A stretch of DNA of 64,000 nt from Pegea sp. RAD2-039 (taxonomy: Eukaryota > Chordata > Thaliacea > Salpida > Salpidae): assembly GCA_034620365.1 (NCBI GenBank), contig JAQGEQ010000222.1, forward strand, positions 1 through 64,000. Reading direction: 5' to 3'. Below the pieces are notes generated by a model. The model saw only the letters and a program-made list of their open reading frames with translations. It searched no databases and was not told the origin of the DNA. Below, piece after piece: positions 54,754-64,000 of this stretch (position 1 is the stretch's first letter; the number at the start of each line of letters is the position of its first letter). The translations under genes were made by a program, and so were the position numbers.

Positions 54754-56681
54754 ATGAAGTTATTTGTCATTGCTTTTATTGTTCAATGCGTTTTTATTCA
54801 GCATATTTGCTCCCAAGGTATTAAAGCTACAAACAATCTTTTTCAAAGTTCTTATGTTCTTGAGAACGGCTGGAAAAACTGCCGAGATTTTGCTGAACAC
54901 CCAAAGTAATCATTAAACATTAATCTTTTTCAGCATTAATATATATTTTTATATACAGAAAAACTTTCAGCTGGACACGAAACGGAAAGAAACAAGATAA
55001 AGTTAAAGATGAAATTTTGAATTCTTTTGATACGCTGCTCGAATTACTTGATCATAAGAAGACTGATTTATCTAAATTGAATGTTGCAATTAATCATTTT
55101 GTTACTCAGTTTGTAAATACTAACCCAGGAAAAATTTTGAAAAATCTACTTAAAAAAAAGTAATTATTTTGTTTTTTCCAAATAGTTTTTTTGATTATTT
55201 TAAGTTTACAAAAATAAATAAATTATATTACTCTTCAGAGATTTTGCAAATTATATCAGATACATCTGGTTTGGAACAACAGAAGCGTAAGAAGCTTTTA
55301 TATTTATTCTTTATGATGTACATATAACAATACAATTATCATTTCTAAAAGTCAGAATGTTAATATCATATCAGAATCACTCGCGTTGTTCAAGCAGAAG
55401 TTGAACTGTTATAATATTGCCAACATTGTCATTTTTAAACTATGATTTTTCCTTTTTAATATTATTAACATTCCATGTAATCGTTCACTGTTATATGCTT
55501 TGAGGACTACTGAAATGCCATGTGTTACATCTTTTGCTTTCTATACTTCTAACTTAATAGATGTTATTTGTGAGAATGTGTTAGCGAGAGGTGCTCTCTT
55601 CAGATACCCTCCTTCGCATTTATTGAAATGAATAAATTAATTATCCACAATTTAATTGACCTTCAGTTTGATGATTTCTTTTCCATTTGTCCTTCCTTCA
55701 AGTTATACCAACTCAGAAGACACACATTACATCTTAATATGCCCATATCACCCGGTACATTAATCAGATTGAATTTTTTCTCATACCGAACAATTAGTAC
55801 GTGGAACCAGTTGCCATCAGACAGTTTCATGTCGAAGTCGCTCACAATTAGTACTTGTAACTTTATAAAACAACTAATTTACTTTTTTATTAAAGATTTC
55901 GTCACGTGTTTGTCGGCGATATTAGAAGAAACAGGGTCGCTGGGTTTCACAATTGGATTCAGTTTAACCAAGAAAGTCTAAATAATCAACTGGAAATACT
56001 CAGAGTTAATGAAACACAACAAAATGTTAGCTTTTAAAGCAATTTTCAAAACAAAATTATATAATTTTTAAAGATTTTATTTAATAGTCAACTAAAGGTT
56101 TGTAAAAGTCCTAAATTTTCAAAAATATTGTTTCAGCCACTTATCTGTAAAATTAGCTTTAACTGGAGAAAGGCAAGAAAAATTATATCAACTTTTCTAA
56201 TTGGTAGAGACCCAGCATATGAGCTAGCACTTTATACTTTGTGTTTTCAATTTAGCTCTGGCAGAAGGTAAGGTTGTTTTCAAACTTTTAATTACTAGAC
56301 TTTATCAAAAATATGTTGCAGAAATTCTGTGAGAAACAAAAAGAACAATATTTTCACGTAATTATTATTTAAAGACCTATTTTTTACTCTACTAGTTTAT
56401 TACAATAATTTTGTGATGTGTAATGCTGGTGTATACCGAAAAATTGATTTATTTATCGAAGGAATTTTACTTTAAAATTTATTTTATAATTCTATTAATT
56501 TTGACTTATTTACTTTTTAAAAAGTTTGAAAATAAACTTTATTTAATGATTTAGTAATATTCAAATATATGTTAATTTTTTTTGTTTTTATAGGTGCCAG
56601 GTATCTTTTGGAAACGGCCATTATGGTCATATAAAGATGATTAAAAAGGGTGGACAAATTATAACTGCTTACTTTGTTTAA
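54754..56681 (+). CDS. ENDOU: Secreted EndoU-family endoribonuclease
   Basis: EndoU (XendoU) enzymes cut RNA at uridines, leaving 2',3'-cyclic phosphates. Six exons with matching phases: 54754-54905, 54959-55159, 55239-55286, 55896-56025, 56137-56267, 56594-56681, for 249 residues. A signal peptide is clear (MKLFVIAFIVQCVFIQHICS). Family motifs: FRHVFVGDIRRNRVAGFHNW IQFN with both catalytic histidines, KIISTFLIGRDPAYELALYT LCF containing the catalytic-type lysine, and the final CQVSFGNGHYGHIKM...ITAYFV. The residue before the first His is Arg where vertebrate members have Glu (EHVF), and FVGD replaces FxGE, so activity or metal response may differ. The third intron (55287-55895) is swollen by two LINE-A pieces ending about 45 bases before exon 4. 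AATAAA near 56768 may be its poly(A) signal. Confidence 0.88.
55368..55636 (+). mobile_element. LINE-A 3' end in EndoU intron 3
   Basis: Plus-orientation copy from CACTCGCGTTGTTCAAGCAG (end of the reverse-transcriptase ORF) through the 3' UTR to GAGAGGTGCTCTCTTCAGAT, ACCCTCCTTCGCATTTATTG and AATGAATAAATT. About 270 bp. Confidence 0.85.
55637..55853 (+). mobile_element. Second LINE-A piece, internal segment, in EndoU intron 3
   Basis: It directly follows the previous LINE-A tail, in the same orientation, but comes from further upstream in the element: TTTGATGATTTCTTTTCCAT, ACCAACTCAGAAGACACACA, CATACCGAACAATTAGTACG. It stops at the ATGTCGAAGTCGCTC point, just where the first piece would begin, so the two pieces together cover a continuous segment of the element in swapped order. 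Confidence 0.75.
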
Positions 56682-58350
56682 TCAACTTAATTGTGAAAAT
56701 AATCTCTATATCTGACTAATCTTGCTTTCATGATAACAATTCAAACTTTTAGTTAAAGAAAGTTGAAATAAAAATTGTTTAATAAAAATATAATTTTTTT
56801 GTTGGCAAAAAGCTGCTTGTGAGCAGCTGTATCAGTTGAGCTGTATCTTCTTAGCTAAACACAATGAAAATTGTAAAATAATTCAGTAAAAATCAAAATA
56901 TAAGATAGCTAAGTGCTAGAAAAGTAAACTATCTTTTCGTGGATAAGCCCCATGTGTTTAGAAAGCGAATGTTACATCTGGTCTTTGAGATATTGAGCTA
57001 TATTACGCCACCTAACGGAAGTACATCTGCAGCTAGATGAATACTGCTATGTGGTTAGCAAGCAAAGATTATGGGAGTAAACCACATATTACTCTTAACT
57101 ATCACCAGATCTTATGAGGGTAGATAACAACAATAATGATGTATGGAATAAAAGTTTCATCTTTGTTACTTGTGGACCTTTTAGATTTTTACAGTTTTCT
57201 TTAGCGTTTTGATTTATTTGATAAATGACAAGTTTTAAACCAGTTTTATAAAAATATTTCTAAAAGTAAAAACTTCTCAATATAATCCTCAAAGTTTTAT
57301 TAAAATCAAAATTTTTTTCAAACAATTTAATTGAAGACCTTCTATATTACTTATAAGATTTCGAAATCACACAAATTTTAAGAATTATCTAAAAAACATT
57401 AATAAGTTTTCCATAATTAACTTAGTTAAATAATTTAATTTTAGAAAGAAAGAACCTTTACACTACTACTGAAGCTTATAGAGATTAAAAAATTTTACAT
57501 AATTAAAAGCTTAACAAACGGAAGTGGTTTTTTTTTACCAGGAAATATTTTTTTGAAATTCTCAATAATTTGGAACATTATCAAAATGTTTAACTTTTGA
57601 AATATTCTGGTTTCATGTTTGTGGTTTCATCTACGGCTTCAAAGTTATATTATGAAAAATTATACCCGGATGTGAAACCCGGAAGTAAAACGAGTTTTTG
57701 GTCTTTAATCAGTTATTAGAGAAGTTATTAGAATTATCATAAATACGTTGTTCAACTTTGGATATAACAGAAGTTAATGTTTTTCAATAAACTAAAAGAA
57801 AACTTATTATAAGAAAATATATTACTTAATCGAATCTAGCAGTTTTTCAATAAAGTTTTTGTTTGAAGAACTACAAAAGTGATGGATATATAAACAAATC
57901 TTATAAAAAATTTAGATGGATATAAAGGTCTTTCCATTTGTCTTAAGTGTTTTACTTTCGTTGTACGTTTTAAGGACTTAGTTCTTGCTATGATGTTTGC
58001 TATGAGATCTTTTGTGCAATGATGTTGTCTTTCTTCAACTTTACTTCTATTAAGAGCAATGCTTAAACGAACTTTTTTATGTTTCTAATCTGTTTACTTT
58101 CAAAATTTGAGGTTTGAACTTTAAAATCAGTGCTACATTGGGGAAGACACAGATGTAGAAACAGTTTTTGATAATGAGATAGTGGAACTATTTAGTGATG
58201 AAATACAGGCTGCAACGCCACTTCTAAAATATTAAGGAGAAAAGGGCTAATAATACTGCTTCAGGTAACACCACTGAAAACCTCAAGAAAATTTGAGTGT
58301 TATTAATTGTGACTTGTTGTTGTCTATCTTTAGAAATATATTTATTCTTT
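56682..58350. other. Intergenic stretch, no gene confirmed
   Basis: The stretch 56930-57150 is more complex than its surroundings (ATTACGCCACCTAACGGAAG, CTATCACCAGATCTTATGAG) but matches nothing I know. Near 58133-58235 a short plus-strand frame (CYIGEDTDVETVFDNEIVEL) looks codon-like and could be a decayed exon or LINE piece. Everything else is A/T-rich. Confidence 0.4.
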
Positions 58351-58354
58351 ATTT

Positions 58355-58428
58355 ACTTCAATAAACGCAAAGGAGGGTGCTTGAACAGAGCACCTCCCGC
58401 TAACACATTCTCACTAATAAAAGGTTGA
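58355..58428 (-). mobile_element. LINE-A tail scrap
   Basis: The last 70 bp of LINE-A on the minus strand: TGAGAATGTGTTAGCGGGAG, GTGCTCTGTTCAAGCACCCT, CCTTTGCGTTTATTG. The compensating-looking change in the hairpin (AAGCACC for AGGCACC) lies in the loop side. Confidence 0.8.
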
Positions 58429-58824
58429 AGCAATTTTTAATTTAATAAAACGAACTGATTTTTAATCATTTATAAAAGATTCGATTTCTGCAAACCAACG
58501 TTTCATGAGAGTTTAATAAATTAGTTGTTTAAATTGTTCTTTTCGTTTCAGAATAAGTTTCTGAATACATTGATGGTTTTGCAAAAACCTTTTACTAATA
58601 ACCAAATGAACCAACCATAAAGTTAAATCATTTTTCTAAATACAAATTGAGTTGTGTAAAGTAATAAACAAAGATACAAAGTATACAACATGCTAATAAC
58701 AATAATACAAAAAAAACTATATATTTAAGTGATTAAAATAAGTTTAAAAACTGAACATTGATTTTCAACTGATCAAAATATTTACAATTATTTCAAAAGA
58801 AACTGATCAATTTTGAAAATCTTT
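58429..58824. other. Intergenic AT-rich stretch
   Basis: 3' flank of the lectin-like gene; nothing recognised. Confidence 0.5.
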
Positions 58825-60093
58825 TTATACATCTGTTTCAGCAGGATGTCTTTCACGATATCTTTGTCGCGATTCCTCAAATAAATCACGAATAAGATCT
58901 CTATAATCTAGTCCAAACAGATCACGAGTTGTATTGTAATGAGATGATGTTGGTTGATTAGATGAAGTTACATTAAAAAGAGAATTTCCAATCTGATTTC
59001 GAGTTTCTGGATATCTCGGTGGCGATTCAAACAAACCACGAATGTATTCTGGAAAAGTTTGTGCAGGAAACAAATACTTATTAGTTGAGTTAGATGATGT
59101 TGGTTGATTATAAGGACAATCTTTAAATTGATGACCAGCAGAATTTCGATATTCATCCCTAATTTTACAATAAAGTTTGTATCGACTTTTGCTTAAATAA
59201 ATAGATGAATCTTTATCTTGAAGAATAGGATCAGAATCCTTAGTAGATGGATTCTCAGCAGATTCTTCGACTGAAAATCGAATTTTTGGTTGAACTGGTT
59301 TAATATTTTTAGCTGGAATATTGACGGGAACATCATCAGTTTCATCTACATCAAGTTCTGCTGCTTCCCCTAAATTCACAGCTACCTCATCACCTAAACT
59401 GAAAAATAGAAATTCATCATTTGCATCAATTACATTAAGCTCAGTCGCATCTTCGGGGTCTACATCGATAGAATAATTTGTTCCTAGGTTCTTTATTTTC
59501 TTGTAAAGTTTGTAGATGAGACATCCAACAATCAGCAAGATTATAACAAATCCTAGTGAAGTACCAATCACTAAATATGAACTTGTTGATAATGTTGTTG
59601 CAATTGTTGGTTCATACTTGGTTGGTGTTGATGTCTTAACAATCTCTAAAGATGTTGTTGGAATCAATTTGTTCTTAGAACATAAGAATGGAAGTTCTTT
59701 ATCATCATTTTTATATGAATCAAAGTAAATTTTATTGAAATATCTTTTATGTATATAAAACGTATTTCTATCAAATGTTGGAAGAACATCTTTATAAAAC
59801 AAAGATTTTTGCTCATCAACATCCAGTGATGTTCCATCACTCCAAGAACCAGTTCCATTCTTTACTGAAAAGCCAATCCGAAAATTTCTGAACGATCTCA
59901 TTTCAGTTTCATCATGAACATAGCAATCTTCTAATTGGTCCAAAGTATCATTTAATCTCTTCTGATTGTTGATTGGAGCTAGCTCTTCACCAAACTGTTG
60001 ACAATAATCAACAGAATCTTTCCAGTTCTTCTTTGTATCAACTATTTTAACAAGCAAACCATCAGTCTCATACTGATACTTACAATTCTCCAT
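58825..60093 (-). CDS. C-type lectin-like single-pass membrane protein
   Basis: The 422-residue open frame starts with a C-type-lectin-like domain (about 1-138): KKNWKDSVDYCQQFGEELAP INN, FRIGFSVKNGTGSWSDGTSL, and the last cysteine in LPFLCSK. The WSDG motif is typical; the EPN/QPD and WND calcium-binding triplets are not seen, so sugar binding through calcium is doubtful. A Thr/Ser-rich stalk (about 145-172) leads to a membrane helix (SYLVIGTSLGFVIILLIVGC, about 173-192). A 225-residue acidic cytosolic tail with two related 40-residue segments follows. No signal peptide precedes the domain, and the first cysteine is at residue 4, so an upstream exon coding for a signal peptide is probably missing from this model; TGTAAGTATCAG just after the ATG might be a splice site. 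The family is not known beyond the domain. Confidence 0.75.
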   Translation of the reverse strand: MENCKYQYETDGLLVKIVDTKKNWKDSVDYCQQFGEELAPINNQKRLNDTLDQLEDCYVHDETEMRSFRNFRIGFSVKNGTGSWSDGTSLDVDEQKSLFYKDVLPTFDRNTFYIHKRYFNKIYFDSYKNDDKELPFLCSKNKLIPTTSLEIVKTSTPTKYEPTIATTLSTSSYLVIGTSLGFVIILLIVGCLIYKLYKKIKNLGTNYSIDVDPEDATELNVIDANDEFLFFSLGDEVAVNLGEAAELDVDETDDVPVNIPAKNIKPVQPKIRFSVEESAENPSTKDSDPILQDKDSSIYLSKSRYKLYCKIRDEYRNSAGHQFKDCPYNQPTSSNSTNKYLFPAQTFPEYIRGLFESPPRYPETRNQIGNSLFNVTSSNQPTSSHYNTTRDLFGLDYRDLIRDLFEESRQRYRERHPAETDV

Positions 60094-63000
60094 AATGAAG
60101 TAAAAAAATTGTTTTTTAAACTTAAAAATTTGGAATCAAAAACTTATGACTTTAAATGTCTGATTTTTTAATAAAAAATTAAAATACTGTTTCAAAAAAC
60201 TGTTAGAAAGTGATCTTCAAAATAACAGAAAGAAAATATATTAAAACGAGTTGATATAAGTGATAATCATAATAAAAAAGAGTTTTAAATGTTTAATTAC
60301 TGGAACATATTGTATTCGGTTTATTAGATTCATATGAAACTTTTTTAGTTTTTTAGAGGTATGGAAAACATTACAAAATATTAACATCTTACAAAACACA
60401 AAGTCAATTGCATTTATCTTAAGGTAACGAAAATATCTGAATATGAATTTACTTGTGGACAAATACAACCTTTTGTTTTGTTATTATGTCAAAATCATTT
60501 ATAAAATTTATCTTAGACAATTAAAAGGCTTAATAATAATAGAATAAAAACATCTTTTTAAAGAAGTCTTTTTAAGTAAAACTAAAATAACCTAGAAGAT
60601 AGTTTCTTAAAAAAGATGAACTTAAAATATTAGATACAACAACTTAACTCATAAAAATATGTTCGTAATCATAAATTAAAAAACAAATTATTTATTTTAA
60701 TAAAATTTTAAACCTTTTAATAATTTTAAGTATCAGTAACTAAAGAACAGTTTCAAAGACATAAAAAAATTTGAAAAGTTGGTTTTATAAACTCAAATTT
60801 CAACTTATTAAATTGACTCGTTCACTTATTTGCTAGTCTCATCTATTCTAGATATGAAGTCTTTATATAGTAAGTTATAAAAGAACCATTAACAAATAAC
60901 AACATTTCTGAATTAGATTTTGAATTAAGTTAATAAAAACAATTGAAAGGAGTAACAAATTAGTTAACTAAATTCAATTCTAATGATTTTATAAGAAAAG
61001 TTTTTTTACATTTAAGTTTGCAAATATTTTCAACTTTATAGGATAAAAATATTTGGTTTTAACTTCTACATTAGTTAAATTATTTCATTTAAATGAATTT
61101 TTCATCTACAGAAGCTTTTTAAAACAAACAAAAAATTGGAACCTTTATTAAAGAGCTCGTTAGTGTTTTAAAGTTCAAATTTTTTTTTTCAACAATTTAT
61201 TCAGAAACAACATTTTGATTTTACAAACTTTTTGAACAAACTTAATTTAATAAAGTTTTTACTCTTTGAAATCAAATTAATAAATTGTAGACATATTTTG
61301 TAAAATCTTTTTGTCAAGATATTTTGAATTTATAAACTTCATTAACAAATGAAAGCTTTCGTCAATTATTATTATTGTATCTATTATCTGTAAAATTTAT
61401 TTAGAATATTTTTAGCTGCAACACTTCTTATACTTTTGTTTTATTTTGGATTGTATTGAATTATTAATCAAATAAAATCTAATCTTCTACAACTATTCTA
61501 ATTTGAGAATAATCAGAATTGTATAAACTTAATAAAGATTAGTGTTAAGCATTGAGATGTTATCTTTATGTTAATTGAATGAAGTTATTTTTCAACTTAA
61601 TTGAGTTTCTGATAATTTTTTGGAAAAAGTAATTTTTGAAGCAAACAATTTCATATTAGATAATTGTATTTTGTTTATAAATTCAAATTAATTTCTTTAT
61701 ATTTAAAATAATATTTGTTTTGTTTCTGGGGAGTTGTTTTTTAAATTGACTCAATATATTAAGAGGTTTAGAATATTGTTTTAAACAAATGTAATTTCTA
61801 TTTTTGTTTTTAAAAATTCAAGCTTAAACTCATAACTCAAATAATATTTATAAAATGATAATAATAAAAGATTTACAGACTTCTTACTTGAATATATTTT
61901 CTCTTTTTTCGAATGTTTATAAAACTGTTAACTTTCAGTCAGCTTACTAACAAATAAATAATTATTTATTCATACAATAAAATTTTATAGAAAAATTTCA
62001 ACAAAATCAGAATAAAATAAAAATGTACTATGAGCGATATTCTTTCAATTTCCAAAATACTTCAAACAACTGAAGATTTTCGACGCCCCTTACAGTGCTA
62101 CATGTCGTAATTACATATGCGGTAAAATATTCTACTGTCATACCTTTCAAACATAACACAACAAACTCTGAGTGAACACTTAGTGGCAAATGTTCATAAT
62201 TATAAAAGCTGCAGTTATGTAAGTATGAATTTTTTTAGTTGTTTAAAGTTTCGTTGTGAATTATTTTAAAAAACTGGATTTGCTTGACATAAATTCTATT
62301 TGAATAAGGTTAAGTTTTATCAAATAGTTCTTATAAGTTGTGATAAAAATATTTTTACTTATCAGGAATGGATTTTCACAAATGATAATATCTTATCATT
62401 GATGATATCTAAACATAAACCTATGAGAGGTTAAAGAGGCGGTGAGTTTCATATGAAATGGGAAACACAATGGAGATGGATTTGACAAAGCAAGAAGAGA
62501 GCTTTGTACATTCACTTAAGATAAAGATGTTAATTAAAAGTTTCTATCCTTAATCTAGTCAACAAACAAGATGATGTGTAAACAATATTGAATTGCTGGA
62601 GGCTAACCCGATGATAAGCTTTATATAAAGAGTCATCATCATTTCAATATACAAACTTAACTAATAGCTGAATTTCATCTGCATATACAAACAAACTAAC
62701 ATCATCTACTGATATTTGAGTCTATAGACAGATCTTTTAGCTTAAACACTTTAAAGAAAGTTCAAAAATGAACTTCTGTTAAGTTTAAATAAAAATTCCA
62801 AAATATTTCTAATCGGGGTTCCAAGATAACATCAGATAGGATGTCTAGAAAGACAATAATAAAGATCATTAAAAAGACATTAGAAAGTTGCAATAAAAGT
62901 AAATTTCTTAAAAGCACAATTTAGCTCGTAACTAATTGATTCAATTAAAAATTAATCTAAGTATTTAAAACTATTTGTTTATTGATCATTCGATTTTATT

Positions 63001-63143
63001 AATTACAATTCTTTCGACTAAAAACTTTTTAAAAACTCAAATTAAAATCACAACAAATCGAATAAATGAAACTTTTATTAAAACAACAAAAGAAACAATT
63101 TTAACAAATAAATAAAAAAACAAACAAATGAAAGTTTCATAAA
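60094..63143. other. Long gene-poor stretch
   Basis: About 3 kb. 60.1-62.0 kb is A/T-rich with no signal. 62.04-62.85 kb is more complex: it has ATGATAATATCTTATCATTG (a near palindrome at about 62378-62404), TATATAAAG near 62622 and several TGACTC/GAGTCA-like words. It could be a regulatory region or an unrecognised transcript. I see no coding exon. Confidence 0.45.
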
Positions 63144-63144
63144 C

Positions 63145-63903
63145 TCAATTGTGACTTCTCATATGTTTTTGTAAATGAGAAGGACGCATAAACCCTTTTT
63201 TACAAACACTGCAGTTATGTGGAAAGTTTCTGGTGTGGATGCTGATCTCGTGTTGCTTCAAAGTAGATGATTGCGAAAATGATTTTGAGCAAATCTTACA
63301 ATGAAACAACTTTTCGCCTGTGTGGATTCGTTTGTGTTTTGCAAGACTACATAATTGCCCAAATGTCTTTCCACATTGATTACAAACAAAATCTTTTTGC
63401 TTCTGGTGAGTATTACGGATATGTTGTTGCTTGTAAGATTTCTGGCTAAACGATTTTTCGCAAAGCTCGCATTGATACGTCACCTTTAAGTGAACTGACT
63501 CATTATGCCGGTTGAGGTTCTTTTTTAGGCCAAAGCTTTTTCCACACAAGCGGCAAACAAAATTTTTCAATTTATTGTGGGTTACTTGGTGTTGTTTGAG
63601 ATGGCATTTATAATCCGCAGAAAAGTCACAGAGATTGCATGGATACTTTTTATCAGACGGATGTTTTCTTTTAAGATGAACGTCAAAAACTTTCTTATCA
63701 GCAAAGATGTCTTCACAAAACTCGCAGTGATAAAGATCAGCTGCACAAAAATTGTGTTATTACAAAAATTAATTTTATTCTAGTACTAGAAACATTAATA
63801 AGATATATTTTTTTACAAATAAATGGAAAAGTTTAATTTACTTCTTTTGAGTAATTCAGGATTCCTTTTCAGATTCTTGATTTCTTTCTGAGGACTTTTA
63901 GCT
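63145..63903 (-). CDS. C2H2 zinc-finger protein, 3' part
   Basis: A probable DNA-binding factor whose 5' end lies beyond the window. The last exon (63145-63740) codes for seven C2H2 fingers in a row: LYHCEFCEDIFADK...H, YPCNLCDFSADYKCHLKQH, FVCRLCGKSFGLKKNLNRH, YQCELCEKSFSQKSYKQQH, FVCNQCGKTFGQLCSLAKH, FHCKICSKSFSQSSTLKQH and HNCSVCKKGFMRPSHLQKH. The TGEK-type linker occurs only after finger 5 (HTGEKLFHC); the other links vary in length, which suggests an older, diverged finger set and not a recent KRAB-like array. The exon before it (about 63842-63902, between GT and AG) gives a basic KSPQKEIKNLKRNPELLKR. The protein ends four residues after the last finger. Confidence 0.85.
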
Positions 63904-64000
63904 GTAAAAAGTTACTTGTAGTTATTCATAAGATTGTCTTTGTGAATAATAACATTAGTTAACTTTTTCGATTTTTCAATTAAAGTAATTCATAAATAAT

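Noticed and set aside
55628-55981. 117-codon plus-strand frame as one gene
   Set aside because: It fuses a LINE-A piece with out-of-frame bases of EndoU exon 4; the true exon frame gives the EndoU motif GFHNW.
60241-60468. 75-codon minus-strand frame upstream of the lectin-like gene as its signal-peptide exon
   Set aside because: It is Phe/Ile/Lys-rich by A/T composition, has no clear signal-peptide shape, and no splice border joins it convincingly to the lectin frame.

Overview
The window is nuclear DNA from a small-gened, very AT-rich animal (GC looks like 25-30% by eye). Evidence for an animal: spliceosomal genes with many 45-60 nt introns (GT donors, TTTTAG/TTTCAG acceptors), a meprin-like astacin/MAM/MATH protease, a CLC-2-type chloride channel, NCKIPSD/SPIN90, MARCH5, EndoU, a C-type lectin receptor and a C2H2 zinc-finger gene. 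I cannot name the phylum. Tight same-strand gene clusters with a 3' splice acceptor just before the downstream start codons suggest operons resolved by spliced-leader trans-splicing. No viral or LTR element was recognised.

Layout. 1-11439: two direct tandem copies (about 5.4 kb each, roughly 97-98% alike by eye) of a patchwork unit. Each holds a LINE 3' end, an orphan first exon of elongation factor 1-beta, coiled-coil exons, an EGF-like exon and a copied 5' block of SF3B2. A 565-bp spacer between the copies carries an orphan terminal exon. 12113-15643: OVCA2/FSH1-like hydrolase, then CDC123, whose first intron contains the whole IBA57 gene on the same strand. 16.1-18.0 kb: SINE and LINE debris. 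18058-21575: mitochondrial ribosomal protein mS18b followed by splicing factor SF3B2. 22-30.2 kb: repeat-rich, with two LINE families (A and B), matching SINEs and an unclassified higher-GC repeat. 30959-33240: SLC35F3/F4-like transporter with a 14-bp minisatellite in its last intron. 35495-40727 (minus): meprin-like membrane metalloprotease. 40.7-45 kb: AT desert. 45019-47454: intronless CLC chloride channel. 47752-50141: NCKIPSD/SPIN90, converging on MARCH5 (50239-52371, minus). 52.4-54.4 kb: AT desert. 54754-56681: secreted EndoU ribonuclease with a LINE in an intron. 58825-60093 (minus): C-type lectin-like membrane protein. 63145 to the window end (minus): C2H2 zinc-finger gene, 5' end outside.

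The genes are mostly unrelated housekeeping functions (translation and iron-sulphur assembly, splicing, mitochondrial quality control, transport) with a few surface or secreted proteins. The clearest unexplained signals are the gene-fragment patchwork unit, the nested IBA57, the two LINE/SINE tail-sharing pairs, and the strong enrichment of the palindrome TGACGTCA and of GATCTTCATC-type words inside genes and short introns.
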